NCBI GenBank assembly: GCA_018524725.1
Contig: JAEUWP010000419.1
Span: forward strand, 1 to 12,723
Reading direction: 5' to 3'
Origin: Podaxis mareebaensis
Lineage: Eukaryota > Basidiomycota > Agaricomycetes > Agaricales > Agaricaceae
DNA: 12,723 bases
Numbering within the stretch: position 1 is the stretch's first letter; each line of letters opens with the position of its first letter. The position numbers and the translations under genes are program-made. The notes beneath the pieces were generated by a model, which searched no databases, was not told the origin of the DNA, and saw only the letters and a program-made list of their open reading frames with translations. Below, piece after piece: positions 1 through 8,672 of the stretch.

Positions 1-1
1 C

Positions 2-2980
2 CATCAAGCACTACTAACCAGCCTTGTAGGTATGATACCCCAAGGCATCAACCAAATGGATCCATCACATTTACATGTGATGCCACTGCCACCTCAACAA
101 TTCATGCAAGGATACCCATATCCTCTGTACTACCCCCCACCACCACACATGTACAGTTTTCTACAACTGTATGGACCATACCCTCCTCCTCTGATGCCAT
201 ACCCACCATTTCAACACCAACAACCCACACCATTCACCCAGCAGCTATTTGCACTGAACTTGCAAATGGCAACCATTCCTCAACAGCCCCAGCAGCTGAC
301 CCAAGATCAGCCCATCTCCACGCAGAAACCAACCATGATGGCACCCAACCCACCACTGGCACCTGAACCATGAAGGAGTGACACTACTCCTTCATCCAGA
401 TCCTCCTCAGTGGTGTCAACCAGAGGAAGGAGTAAGGCACCAAACACCATGCTACCCTCATCCTCTAAGGACAAGGGTAAACAAAATCCACTGGAACCAA
501 CAACACCCATGCTCCCCTCAAAAGCTCAAGGAAAGCAAAGGGCCATAGACATAGAGCTCGAGGACAACCAATACATCCAAGAGCTGATGAACTGACTTAA
601 TGAGGCAGGTCTACCCTTAGACCTGATATCTGAACTGAGCACCAGCTTGAAACATACTGGTTGCAACACCATTATCAAGGAGCTTCTAACAAAGCTCCAC
701 AGTCTACAGGACCATTTTGTCATGCTTGAAGGGTGAAACAGCCTATTGTAAAGGCAGGTTTCCAACCTGCAATGACAACTAAGTGAGAAACTGGACCAGG
801 AGGAGGAATGGCCAGTGAAACAACATGCAACATCCCAATCAATGTTGTCATCTCAACAGGGGGTGCCAAGCACCCCACAAGACTCCACCACCTCAGCACC
901 ACGCACAGGCAGTGAGGTAAAACCTTTACCTTGCCAATGCTGCCAACCCTCACCACTACCCACTACATCATCATTGCATCAGCCACCACCACCCCTGGCT
1001 GACATCACATTACCCTACATCAAGGAAGTACTGTCTGGAGACATCGATGTCCCCATGCATGAACCCTCAACAAGCACAGTCTCGAGGTCAACAAAACTGA
1101 CCTCAGACAGTATCATACCATCAGAGTCCTTGTTTGAAGGACTCTCCTTTGGCCAACCTATCCTGGTGCACCCACCAGGAAATCTTCTACCAGAACCCAT
1201 AATCCACATCTACCACAAGTTCTTCCAGTACAGCCCAGATGACCCAGAGGAATGGCTTTTGGGGCTGGAATACTCAAGCAATGAAGATGACAATTCATCA
1301 AGGAATTGTTGTAAGAAAAACAAGAAAAACCAAAAGGCACAATCATCTGGAGATGATGATTGCACTGGCATCTCCAACCTCATTGGATGAGGAGGTAGGA
1401 TTCCTGACCTCTGGGGACTTTGGGGTACCAAGCCAGGTATCAGAGAACATGACAATTCCATGTGAGGAATGTTGTTGCACAACATATATTATTGCCAGTG
1501 AATAAACACAGTATTCACAGGCACAAATGCCCAACTTGCTGCCAACACCAAACTCCAAGGCAGGGAGTTTATGCACAGCAACAAGAAAGGCACTGTTCAC
1601 CACATTGCAGGTCAGGGTCTACTGACAACCCCAAGACAAGTCATATGACTATGGTGGTTTATGAATAACCACTATATCAACATCCACAGCAGGTTCAAGG
1701 CATACTTCCTACTCCAAGAACTGCACAGCATCACAACTGCAACTCTGCCAGAGCACCATGATGATGCTATGGAGTTCATCTTGAACCTCGAGGGGTATGA
1801 CCCCAACTTCCTGGCACCCAGAATGCAAAGGGAATACATGACTAGGCTCGAGCCCATCCCACGTGCTGTGCAAGATCACGGCACCAGAAATGTTCTCAAA
1901 TGAAATGAGGGCAAAGGCCTCCCAATGCCGACTGGTCCTCAGCTTTTTGATATTGACCTCCTAGGTCAATATCTCCTCATCCATGGAAACCCCAACACTC
2001 ACAATGCCTACAATGGCATTGCATTTGAATGGCAACAACTTGTCCATCACCATTGCACCTTTGGTTATGGCTTGGGCCAAGCACTGAGCCCATCCAACAA
2101 GAGTGCATTGCAGAAGTTCATGAGGTTATTCACTATCCTTGTCATGACCCCGAACTTATACTGGGAACTCATCACTGGATATAACAGTCATGTTCCCCAA
2201 GAACATGCCTACTCCTCACAAAACAGGCCTGTATTTCTGATACAGTCCCTGGACATAACCTCCTATGCTGCACACAACCTGAGCCTCAATGATGTGGCTC
2301 ATGTCCTCATTTATAACAGTATACCCATGTCATGGGTAGACCATGCATATCTCTTTGGGTTGTGGTGGCTCAACTACACCTATCATGGTGACCAACTACA
2401 CCACAATTTATACAACAAACATGACAATTGCTGAGTGGAATACCTCAACTGGTATCATGAACCACCAGCAATTCCAGAGTGGGATGGATGGAGACATCCC
2501 ACTGACAATGACTTCAATCGATTCTTGTACTTTGAGTACAAGAACACTCAACAAGAAAAGGGGGAACACTTTGTTCCCTGAGGATGGTTACCAGCAGGGG
2601 CCTTGCCTTACTTCCAGCTCCTACAGAACCATGACTACCCTCAGTGTCTGCTAGAACCACCCCATTCCCAATTGTGGTTGACTCATCCTCTCATGCTAAC
2701 TCTCAGTGAAATGGCACCTGCCATTCCTGATGGAGTGGCTCTCAATACAGACACCCAAATGATAGAGGCCAATGCCTCTGCATCCACACTTGCTGCTGCT
2801 GAATCTCACTCATCTGACACAACCATGACTGAGGCCAATGCCTCTGCCCTCACATCTGATCTCCCACCCATTGCTGTCCTGGCTGAGGCCAATACCTCTG
2901 CATCCTCATCTCAAGACCCCATCAGTGAATCCTTGTCAATCACCTCTTCACACTCACACTTGTCCTCATCACCTTTGTGA
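2..2980 (+). pseudogene. Decayed long unknown gene, Pro/Gln-rich, 5' end outside window
   Basis: One frame stays coding-like for about 990 codons, broken by 12 in-frame stops: eleven TGA and one TAA. The frame is already open at the left edge, so the true start lies outside. In order, the product has a Pro/Gln/Tyr-rich N-terminus (residues 10-125, with YPPPP and PYPPP runs), a Ser/Lys-rich basic part, a probable coiled coil (about 200-265), a Pro/Ser linker, an acidic segment followed by a Lys-rich patch near 430-450, and a compact globular-looking block (about 550-880) with phrases such as QREYMTRLEPIPRAVQDHG, MPTGPQLFDIDLLGQYLL and IPEWDGWRHPTDNDFNRF. The end is Ser/Thr/Ala-rich and stops with TGA at 2978. 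I do not recognise a Pfam family. It resembles the repeated hypothetical proteins of Agaricomycete genomes, but that is memory, not a search. The lack of frameshifts and the TGA bias suggest decay by CpG transition only. It is either a transposon-borne accessory gene or a host multigene family. Confidence 0.7.
2765..2910 (+). repeat. Three imperfect repeats encoding EAN(A/T)SA near the C-terminus
   Basis: Three diverged copies of a gaggccaatgcctctgc-like unit begin at 2765, 2831 and 2885, spaced 66 and 54 bases (both multiples of three). They encode EANASAS, EANASAL and EANTSAS in the frame of the long decayed gene. In-frame spacing is what is expected of a low-complexity C-terminal tail that grew by small duplications. 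Confidence 0.7.
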
Positions 2981-3408
2981 TCAAGTTGACTCCAGCCCTG
3001 CGTCCCCTACAAGGTGATCCATCACCTTGTCTAAATCTTACTACTGACTGGGCACTATATGTGTCCCTGTCTCCCACCCATCACCACAAGTAACCTTGTT
3101 ACTTGTGTCCTGAAATTCTTGACCATATCCTATGGTCTCAATGGGGGGTGTGTAAGGGTTAAGCCCTTACTATCATGGCTGTCTCCTTTTCTTGTTGATT
3201 AATCTTGTATTTATTATTCATTTAATTCTCACTGTCCACTTAACCCTGATGGATTACTTAATCCATCAGGAAAATATTCCTTATATTCTCATTATCAGCT
3301 GTTGTCATGACAGCTGACCTTATACCTACACTACATACATCCCAATACATCAGGTTTATTGTACATTGGTGTGAACTTAAGGTCTAAGCTCTAAGTAAGC
3401 CTCAGTAG
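2981..3408. other. Intergenic stretch before the HNH gene, hairpin-rich, no gene seen
   Basis: No reading frame of note. The stretch holds seven of the perfect hairpins listed above in about 430 bases, the densest part of the cluster. It should contain the promoter and missing first exon of the HNH gene, but I see no convincing TATA box or start codon that joins the first recognisable exon in frame. Confidence 0.6.
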
Positions 3409-4562
3409 GCTTACATAGACCAAGATGATGCCATCATTTGTACAAGGGTCTTAGGCTACCTGCTTCTCAATTTACTGTCAGATCAGGCATTGGCAGAGGT
3501 TGTAAAAGTGATTGATTCTTGCAATGCCCAAGGGGACCAATACAACAACCTGTACAAGTTAGGGGACTCCTTCATTAATTGGTTCATTCACCCATGTAAG
3601 TTTCCACATGACTCTGCTGAGCAATCAAGGTCTAAGTATAATCAGTCAGGAAATACAAAGGAAGGACCCCTACATCATCAGAATACCCTAGCCAGCCATC
3701 TGTTGATACAGACAGAGAATCATTGATAGCTAACCTCAAGGAAGCACAAAAGGACCACAAGAAGGCAAAAGAATTGGTATGCAGGTGGTTGCTATTTGCT
3801 GCTCATCATTGACATACTCATCTAGGCACTTCTTCAAGATAGTTATCAGTGTATAGTCACAGGAAAATATGATATGTTGATACAAGATCTCGACACTGTT
3901 AGTGACCAGGAAATATTGGTGGCTGGTGGCACAGTTCACATAGAATGTACCCATGTTCTGCTGGATTCCACATACTTCAATGTAGAAGGTGCAGGTAATG
4001 AAGCAAAAGTGCATTTTCCATATGATGTCTCACTTTGTCATTAACTTATTACTGTTCAGGCAGCCTACACTGCATCTGTCCTAGCAGTCTTGCAGTGCTT
4101 CTGTTATGATGTCAAAACTTTGAATGGAGCAAAGGTGCATTCTCTTGTCAATATCATGACAATGGAGAAGAATGTGCATGACTACTTTGATCAATTAGAA
4201 CTTTGGTTCAAGAAGACAGTGAGTATCACATCCATGACTTATTCTTCTCTAATTGCCTTGATAACCAGGAATATGAAAACTGCTATCATCCAAAAGCCTT
4301 CCATACAATCATTTCTCTACCTGAGGTCATTATGTTCACTTCAACTGATCCTCAGCACCTTCTGTTGCCTTCTCCAGAGTTTCTAGCATTGCATGCAGCC
4401 TGTTCAAAAGTTGCACATATGTCTGGTGCAGCTGAATACCTCGATAAATTTGATTGTGATATAGATGATTTAGACATTTTGGCATCCAATGGAACTTCCT
4501 CTGCAGCCTTACACCACACTATTTGGGAGAGATTGGGCCACTCAATAGATGTTGGGGCATGA
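3409..4562 (+). CDS. HNH endonuclease domain protein (HNH_2-like), five exons, 5' end unclear
   Basis: Exons 3409-3595, 3646-3776, 3826-3994, 4064-4218 and 4269-4562 join into 936 bases, 311 residues, with no internal stop. The introns are 50, 49, 69 and 50 nt, begin GTAAGT, GTATGC, GTAATG and GTGAGT, and end in AG. Each join restores conserved text: FIHPFRKYKGRTP across intron 1 and KELALLQDSYQCIVTGKYD across intron 2. Numbered from 3409, the core has CIVTG at 115-119, then TVHIECTHVLL with His149, and NIMTMEKNVHDYFDQ with Asn192 and His201, fitting the H-N-H metal/catalytic triad. The C-terminus GHSIDVGA is followed by TGA, where I remember the family ending. HNH proteins cut nucleic acids using a divalent metal; the substrate here is unknown. 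An in-frame TAG at 3406 precedes the first recognisable exon, so the N-terminus is lost or on an unseen exon. Several Cys and Gln residues sit where I would expect Arg, consistent with CpG decay. It may be expressed or a recent pseudogene. Confidence 0.8.
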
Positions 4563-5048
4563 AGAGCAGAAACCACTGGCACAGGCTCAAGAAATGCAGT
4601 GGTTATTATGATGGGCAATGGACAGGAAAGGGGTGAAGGTGGATGGAAAGGAAAGAGGTTCCAAATAAGTAGTGTCTTATATGAATGTACAAGTGAAGTC
4701 TTCACATTTGTGGCACCTCTCTTCTGGGTCATGGCAAGCCAGTCTGAGCAACACTTGGGAGTTGTGTTCAATGCAAGTTGAAGGTGGCTCATTTGTGGGT
4801 CCTATAAGCTAGGAAGTCTCTATACAAACAAACATGCTAGCATAGCTTCCTCCACAGAGTTTATTTGTTTGTTTGGTAAGTGCTATCTATGAGCCTGACT
4901 GGATGGGAGTCTGTCCATGAATCTGTTTTGCCCTATGTCCAACTCAAACTTCAAAAGGAGATACCTATCCAAGAATGGTGACTAGCCTAGCCTTGTAATT
5001 CATCCTCATGATGACAGCCATCAGTGGCAACTCAATTTTATTATAGCT
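4563..5048. other. Region after HNH gene, no supported gene
   Basis: This is probably the 3' flank of the HNH gene. A 60-codon open stretch at 4599-4781 (ending in the phrase EQHLGVVFNAS) reads a little like protein, but I cannot link it to a gene. An imperfect inverted repeat pairs a CAAACAAA run near 4826 with a TTTGTTTG run near 4861. No RNA gene or terminator was recognised. Confidence 0.5.
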
Positions 5049-5414
5049 TTACACTGAGATATTGATAATTGTACATGTTTGTATATTGTAGTAAGGTATA
5101 TAGTTGTCACATCCACCCAATGAATCCTGGCACTCACCACATAGCCCAGGCCTTTTCCAATAATAAGCAATATACTCCTCTAGATGCTTCCTATGAAGCA
5201 CAGTCCTTTTTGACAAGATCAGAGATTCCAAATTAGTCTCTTCAGTCCTCAAGATCATGTTGGAGATGCAAATCTGCTCCAGTTTGAGCCCTTCAATCTG
5301 AAGTCTCAGATAGTGAATGGACATTGACTGCCACTTTTTTCCCTTTCCTGCAACTCTTCCTTTTTAGATAGACCTTTTACAATCTCTTCCTTTTGTCCCA
5401 CATGCTTTGTGTCC
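5049..5414 (-). pseudogene. Coiled-coil fragment with GLCGEC...GGCD Cys motif, unknown gene
   Basis: An open frame of about 120 codons on the minus strand, bounded upstream by TGA codons near 5415 and ending at 5049. The first in-frame ATG is at 5324, but the coding-like text starts earlier (VGQKEEIVKGLSKKEELQE), so this looks like an exon or gene remnant rather than a whole gene. The composition is Lys/Glu/Leu-rich with heptad-like spacing, then HRKHLEEYIAYYWKRPGLCG and a small cysteine cluster C-x2-C-x7-C. No family is recognised. The cysteines could bind metal, but that is inference. It lies between genes on the other strand, so it is probably a separate element fragment. Confidence 0.45.
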
Positions 5415-5523
5415 TTTCATATATATCATGCATAGACAAACCTTTTGTTCCTCTAACATTGTCCCTTCTTATGACCCTTAATAGATAGAGTATATATACT
5501 AGTCCTGGTAGATAGACTCCCTC

Positions 5524-5694
5524 AGCTCTCATATGCATACATCAAGTGACTGAGGTGAGTTAGATGATATTTACCTTTTGCTTTCTTATGATACTGATTA
5601 ATATGCTAGTTCTTACTGTATTTCTTCAGGTACATTTAATATAGCTCTCATATACATATGTCAAGTGACTGAGTTCTTACTGTATTTCTTCAGG
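5524..5694 (+). repeat. Imperfect tandem duplication, second copy lacking a 55-nt GT-AG segment
   Basis: Block A (31 nt, starting agctctcata) occurs at 5524-5554 and 5643-5673 with three mismatches. Block B (21 nt, starting ttcttactg and ending cttcagg) occurs at 5610-5630 and 5674-5694 with none. In the first copy A and B are separated by 5555-5609, which begins GTGAGT, contains ACTGATTAAT (branch-point-like) and ends CTAG. In the second copy A and B are directly fused. The 55-nt length and borders match a basidiomycete intron, but a deletion between AG dinucleotides would leave the same result. Confidence 0.8.
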
Positions 5695-5696
5695 TT

Positions 5697-6662
5697 ATGG
5701 GCCCCACCTGTTACTAAACCTACCAATATATTGCTGTTTTAACTCATGTCCACTGCATCCACTATGTCCCTTCCCACTATGACCCTTGTCAACAATACCC
5801 TCTCTGCAAGCATACCAAAACTCAAGCTCAGCTGTTATGAACTCACCCCAACCATCCTGCACCAATACCATCTATCATGCTCTTATTCACAAGCTCAGCC
5901 TTTCCAATGCCTCTTGAGGCACTACAACTGACACCAGTGATTTGGCCAACAACTTGCTATCACAATGAAGTCTTCACTAATCAATGCCCCCCTGGACATG
6001 CATTTCTATTCTCAGAAGACTGGCTGACACCTGGCCCTCTATTCTACTTTACTGACCACATGATGACTGAGATCCTATAGATTGCCTGGGAGAACACTTC
6101 CTTCACTCATGTCTTTGACCCTGATAACCTCTATGTCCAAACAATTACCAATGACTTTAACTTATCATGGGCACATAGTTGGAAGATGATTTCTTATGCT
6201 GGAGAACCACTTGTATTCCTTCATCCTTATATAATGTACCTCCCAGAAGTTGTCCCTCATATCATCAAGTATAAAGTTACTCATAAACTCTACTTTTAAG
6301 AAGTAGAAGTCTATTGTATTGATCCTAACTCTGAAGATCCTCTGTCTATTCCTCTATGGCATACTCAACTCCCTCCACTCTTCAGCATTGACTCCAATGT
6401 CCCCAGTATTGACAAGTTACCTCCTGAAGAACCAGCTATTACTCCACCTCCACCTCCTTCTTATCTGCCTCCCTATGTCACTGTAGATGCCTCCTCATCA
6501 TCATCATCATTGCAGTCACCATGCTGCAGCCCAATGGTCAAGTCAGACTTTTCTGACTCTCCACTCATTGGGAACTTCACAGTTCCTTCCTCTGTCTCAT
6601 CCCTAGACTTGTTCACCTCCAACTCTTCCAATGGACAACTTAACCCAGACCTGGACTTGTAG
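5697..6662 (+). pseudogene. Decayed unknown gene, 322 codons
   Basis: A single frame runs from ATG at 5697 to TAG at 6660, broken by TAA at 5715, TGA at 5838, TAG at 6078 and TAA at 6297. The N-terminal third is rich in His, Cys, Pro and Tyr. The middle contains FSEDWLTPGPLFYFTD, FTHVFDPDNLYVQTITNDF and GEPLVFLHPYIMYLPE, which read as a folded domain. The last third is Pro-, then Ser-rich (PPPPPSYLPPY and a run of six Ser), ending NPDLDL. I recognise no family. It follows the tandem duplication directly: the second copy ends in cttcagg, a possible splice acceptor just before the ATG, so an upstream exon is possible. The constant frame with substitutions to stops, and no indel, matches the first decayed gene. 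It is probably an old transposon-associated or repeated gene. Confidence 0.55.
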
Positions 6663-6717
6663 TATATGCCTCTTGTCTATCAATCAGTATGTACAAACTC
6701 ACAGATTTATCCCCATA

Positions 6718-7200
6718 TACAGTTTCCTTTAACCTTTTTGTCTTTGCCTCAATCTCTTGTTCTTGTCTCATACTATTCTTGGACTTGATCTATTTCTACC
6801 TCTTTTAGTCTAGTTCTATTCTTGTCTTGTCTCCACTCTGTAGTTATGTATTTCTGATAGACTTGGACTCAGCACTATGTCATCATAGTTTCCTAATTAG
6901 GACTTTTAAATAGCCACTCTTGTACTGGAAGCATAAGCTTCCAATATTCTTAAATCCCAAATCACTTCTTATGCTCTTTGTGATTGACATTGGTTGATAA
7001 TCAGTGTGGTAGTAAACTCTCTATTGGTCATATTCTCAACTGATAGAAGTTCAACCTTTAAGTGTACTTAACTAGACACTTACCTCACTACCTTCTTACT
7101 ATCATTCTTCTTGGTAGATCCTAATACTTGTGAACCATCTACTGAGATAGCCATCCCCTAGCTTAAGCATAGGTAACTAGTGATAAGGACCACCCTAACA
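6718..7200 (-). mobile_element. Copia-type LTR, inverted copy
   Basis: Read on the minus strand this begins TGTTAGGG at 7200 and runs about 480 bases to near 6718. It matches, with many transitions and small indels, the plus-strand sequence 7929-8397. Shared landmarks include CTATCTCAGTAGATGG, ATATGACCAATAGAGAGTTT, the palindromic TGGAAGC/GCTTCCA hairpin, a TATA-like GGCTATTTAA and CCTAATTAGGA. The distal end is not clean: similarity fades after GGAAACTGTA, and no CA terminus is visible. It is assigned to Copia only because of the adjacent Gag. Confidence 0.75.
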
Positions 7201-7208
7201 TCAGCAGT

Positions 7209-7928
7209 ATGAAATGGGCCATCTTCTCCTTCTGATTTATCACAGAAATTGAGCTCAAAGGGTTATGGAGACATTTTGATGGAAAGTCAAAGCATTCTAT
7301 TCTAGCTTCACCACCTATGACTTTCTCCAATCCCTCCTCATCCACCCCTTCTGCTACATCTGCTGTGACTATACCTAGTGCAGTTGGAAAATCTTCACCC
7401 CCTACAGCACAACTAGTCTCACCTGTTGTCACCCCTGAGATGGTCACCAAATGGGACTACAATGAATGTATAGCCTAATCCCTCCTATTTCAAAAGATCC
7501 TGGACTCCACACTAATGAACATCACATGTTGCACAACTGTCAAAGACATGTGTGACTATGTCATGAGAGAATACACCTATAAGGGTGCCATCTTGCAATC
7601 CCACTTTCAATGCAAGTTTACAGCCTCTTATTGCCCTAACAAAGCCAATGTTTGACTCTTCCTCAATGGCCTTCAGTTCAAATAGAATAAACTGGCATCT
7701 GTCAGTGTACACATAAGTGATAATGACTATCACAGCACTGTTCTCTCCTTACCCCATTAGTTGGCTAACTTTGCATTAAGCTAACTCATAGCTGTACAAC
7801 TCCACAATTTCCTCAGCAGTACTATTGATTCCAAAGTTTTGATAATATTAATCAGCAATGAATGGGAGCATGGATGATCACATGCACCTAATAAGTCATC
7901 CCTGAGGGCAGATGGAGATGATGCTATG
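7209..7928 (+). pseudogene. Broken Copia Gag (UBN2-like) segment
   Basis: One frame from ATG at 7209 continues to the edge of the right LTR, with stops at 7233, 7476, 7653, 7683 and three or so later. Recognisable text in order: EIELKGLWRHFDGKSK (Gag N-terminal block), a Ser/Thr/Pro linker, KWDYNECIA, then QKILDSTLMNITCCTTVKDM, REYTYKGAILQSHF, NKANV-LFLNGLQFK and SVHISDNDYHSTVLSSLP. This is the order of the UBN2/Ty1-copia Gag domain, which forms the virus-like particle. No zinc knuckle, protease, integrase or reverse transcriptase follows, because the right LTR begins at 7929. The purine-rich bases just before it (gagggcagatggagatgatg) could be a polypurine tract. The segment is an internally deleted, dead element. 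Confidence 0.75.
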
Positions 7929-8397
7929 TGTTAGGGAGTTCTTATCACTAGTCATCTAAGCTAGGGGGTGGCTATCTCAGTAGATGGTTTGCAAGTACTA
8001 GGATCTACCAAGAAGGATAACAATAAGAAGGTGGCAAGGCAAGTGTCCAATTAAGCACACTCAGAGGTTGAACTTCTATCAGTCCAGAATATGACCAATA
8101 GAGAGTTTACTACTATACTGATTATTAACTAATGTCAACCATGGAAATGCAAAGAGCAAGACTATGATTTGAGGATATTGGAAGCTTGTGCTTCCAGTAT
8201 ATGAGTGGCTATTTAAGTGCTATATCTAAGATCCTAATTAGGAAGCTATGATAATATAGTACTAAGTCCAAGAGTCAATAGAAGTATATAACTGCAGATT
8301 GGGGACAGATGAGAATAGAATCAGACTAAGAGAAATGGAAATAGAACTAGTCCAGAAATAGTACAAGGAGAGGTTTAAGAGGTAAAAGGAAATTGTA
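7929..8397 (+). mobile_element. Copia-type LTR, direct orientation relative to Gag
   Basis: Starts TGTTAGGG immediately after the Gag remnant and is the plus-strand partner of 6718-7200. A TATA-like CTATTTAAG lies near 8210. In position it fits a 3' LTR of the Gag-bearing element. The end is uncertain: similarity to the partner stops after GGAAATTGTA. Confidence 0.75.
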
Positions 8398-8672
8398 GCT
8401 AAGAAATGTTAATACAGTCATCAAGTAGTCCCTGAGACAGCCAAATTTATACCTCAACTTGAATATTTTTTCTGCATTTATCTGAGAAAATGAGTACATA
8501 AGCATATTTACATCATATATTTCTATATTGGAAAAAATCTGACAGACAAATCAAGCAAGAGCAGAAGATATTGGAGGAAATCTGTTGAGGGGTATTTATC
8601 AGAGCAGAATCAGTCCTTGAGACAGTCCCATCAGTGTCACATTACACCAGCAATTAACTGGCCTGATGCTTA
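8398..8672. other. AT-rich spacer between LTR and transposase remnant
   Basis: No coding text. Two similar short segments, AGTCCCTGAGACAG near 8427 and AGTCCTTGAGACAG near 8612, might be relics of transposon end repeats, but no matching inverted copy was found on the other side of the transposase. Confidence 0.5.

Larger units (their letters stand above)
370..3421. repeat. Cluster of short perfect inverted repeats (hairpins)
   Basis: By eye I find about 21 perfect inverted repeats with arms of at least 7 bp and loops of 2-7. The longest are at 3245-3270 (12-bp arm CCTGATGGATTA, 2-nt loop), 1949-1973 (11-bp arm GATATTGACCT, 3-nt loop), 370-395 (10 bp), 2522-2544 (10 bp, TTCTTGTACT), 3009-3030 (10 bp, ACAAGGTGAT), 1123-1145 (9 bp) and 3085-3107 (9 bp). 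Others are at 606-625, 754-770, 860-876, 1084-1104, 1290-1309, 1342-1357, 2002-2021, 2189-2207, 2322-2338, 2562-2578, 3121-3137, 3152-3170, 3295-3317 and 3395-3414. The last is nested inside GGTCTA/TAGACC at 3381-3421. They differ in sequence, so they are not copies of one repeat. They run through both the decayed coding region and the non-coding stretch after it. Confidence 0.75.

Noticed and set aside
1861..1866. CACGTG as an E-box site
   Set aside because: It is inside coding text and a six-base match is expected by chance in this length.
2..2980. TGA recoded as a sense codon in the long unknown gene
   Set aside because: The neighbouring HNH gene has no internal TGA and uses TGA as its stop at the expected C-terminus. 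CpG decay of CGA explains the pattern more simply.
3041..3060. TATA-like actatat before the HNH gene as promoter
   Set aside because: The motif is weak, about 350 bases from the first recognisable exon, and no start codon connects.
370..3421. CRISPR array
   Set aside because: The hairpins differ in sequence and spacing, no repeated unit alternates with spacers, and the DNA is eukaryotic.
4352..4792. 146-codon minus-strand open frame
   Set aside because: It is antisense to the last HNH exon, whose plus-strand text is clearly conserved. It is a shadow.
7163..7450. 95-codon minus-strand open frame
   Set aside because: It crosses the LTR edge and lies antisense to the recognisable Gag N-terminal block.
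8410..8630. CAGTC...GAGACAG segments as terminal inverted repeats of the pogo-like element
   Set aside because: No inverted partner is visible near 11057-11142, and the two segments are in direct orientation on the same side.
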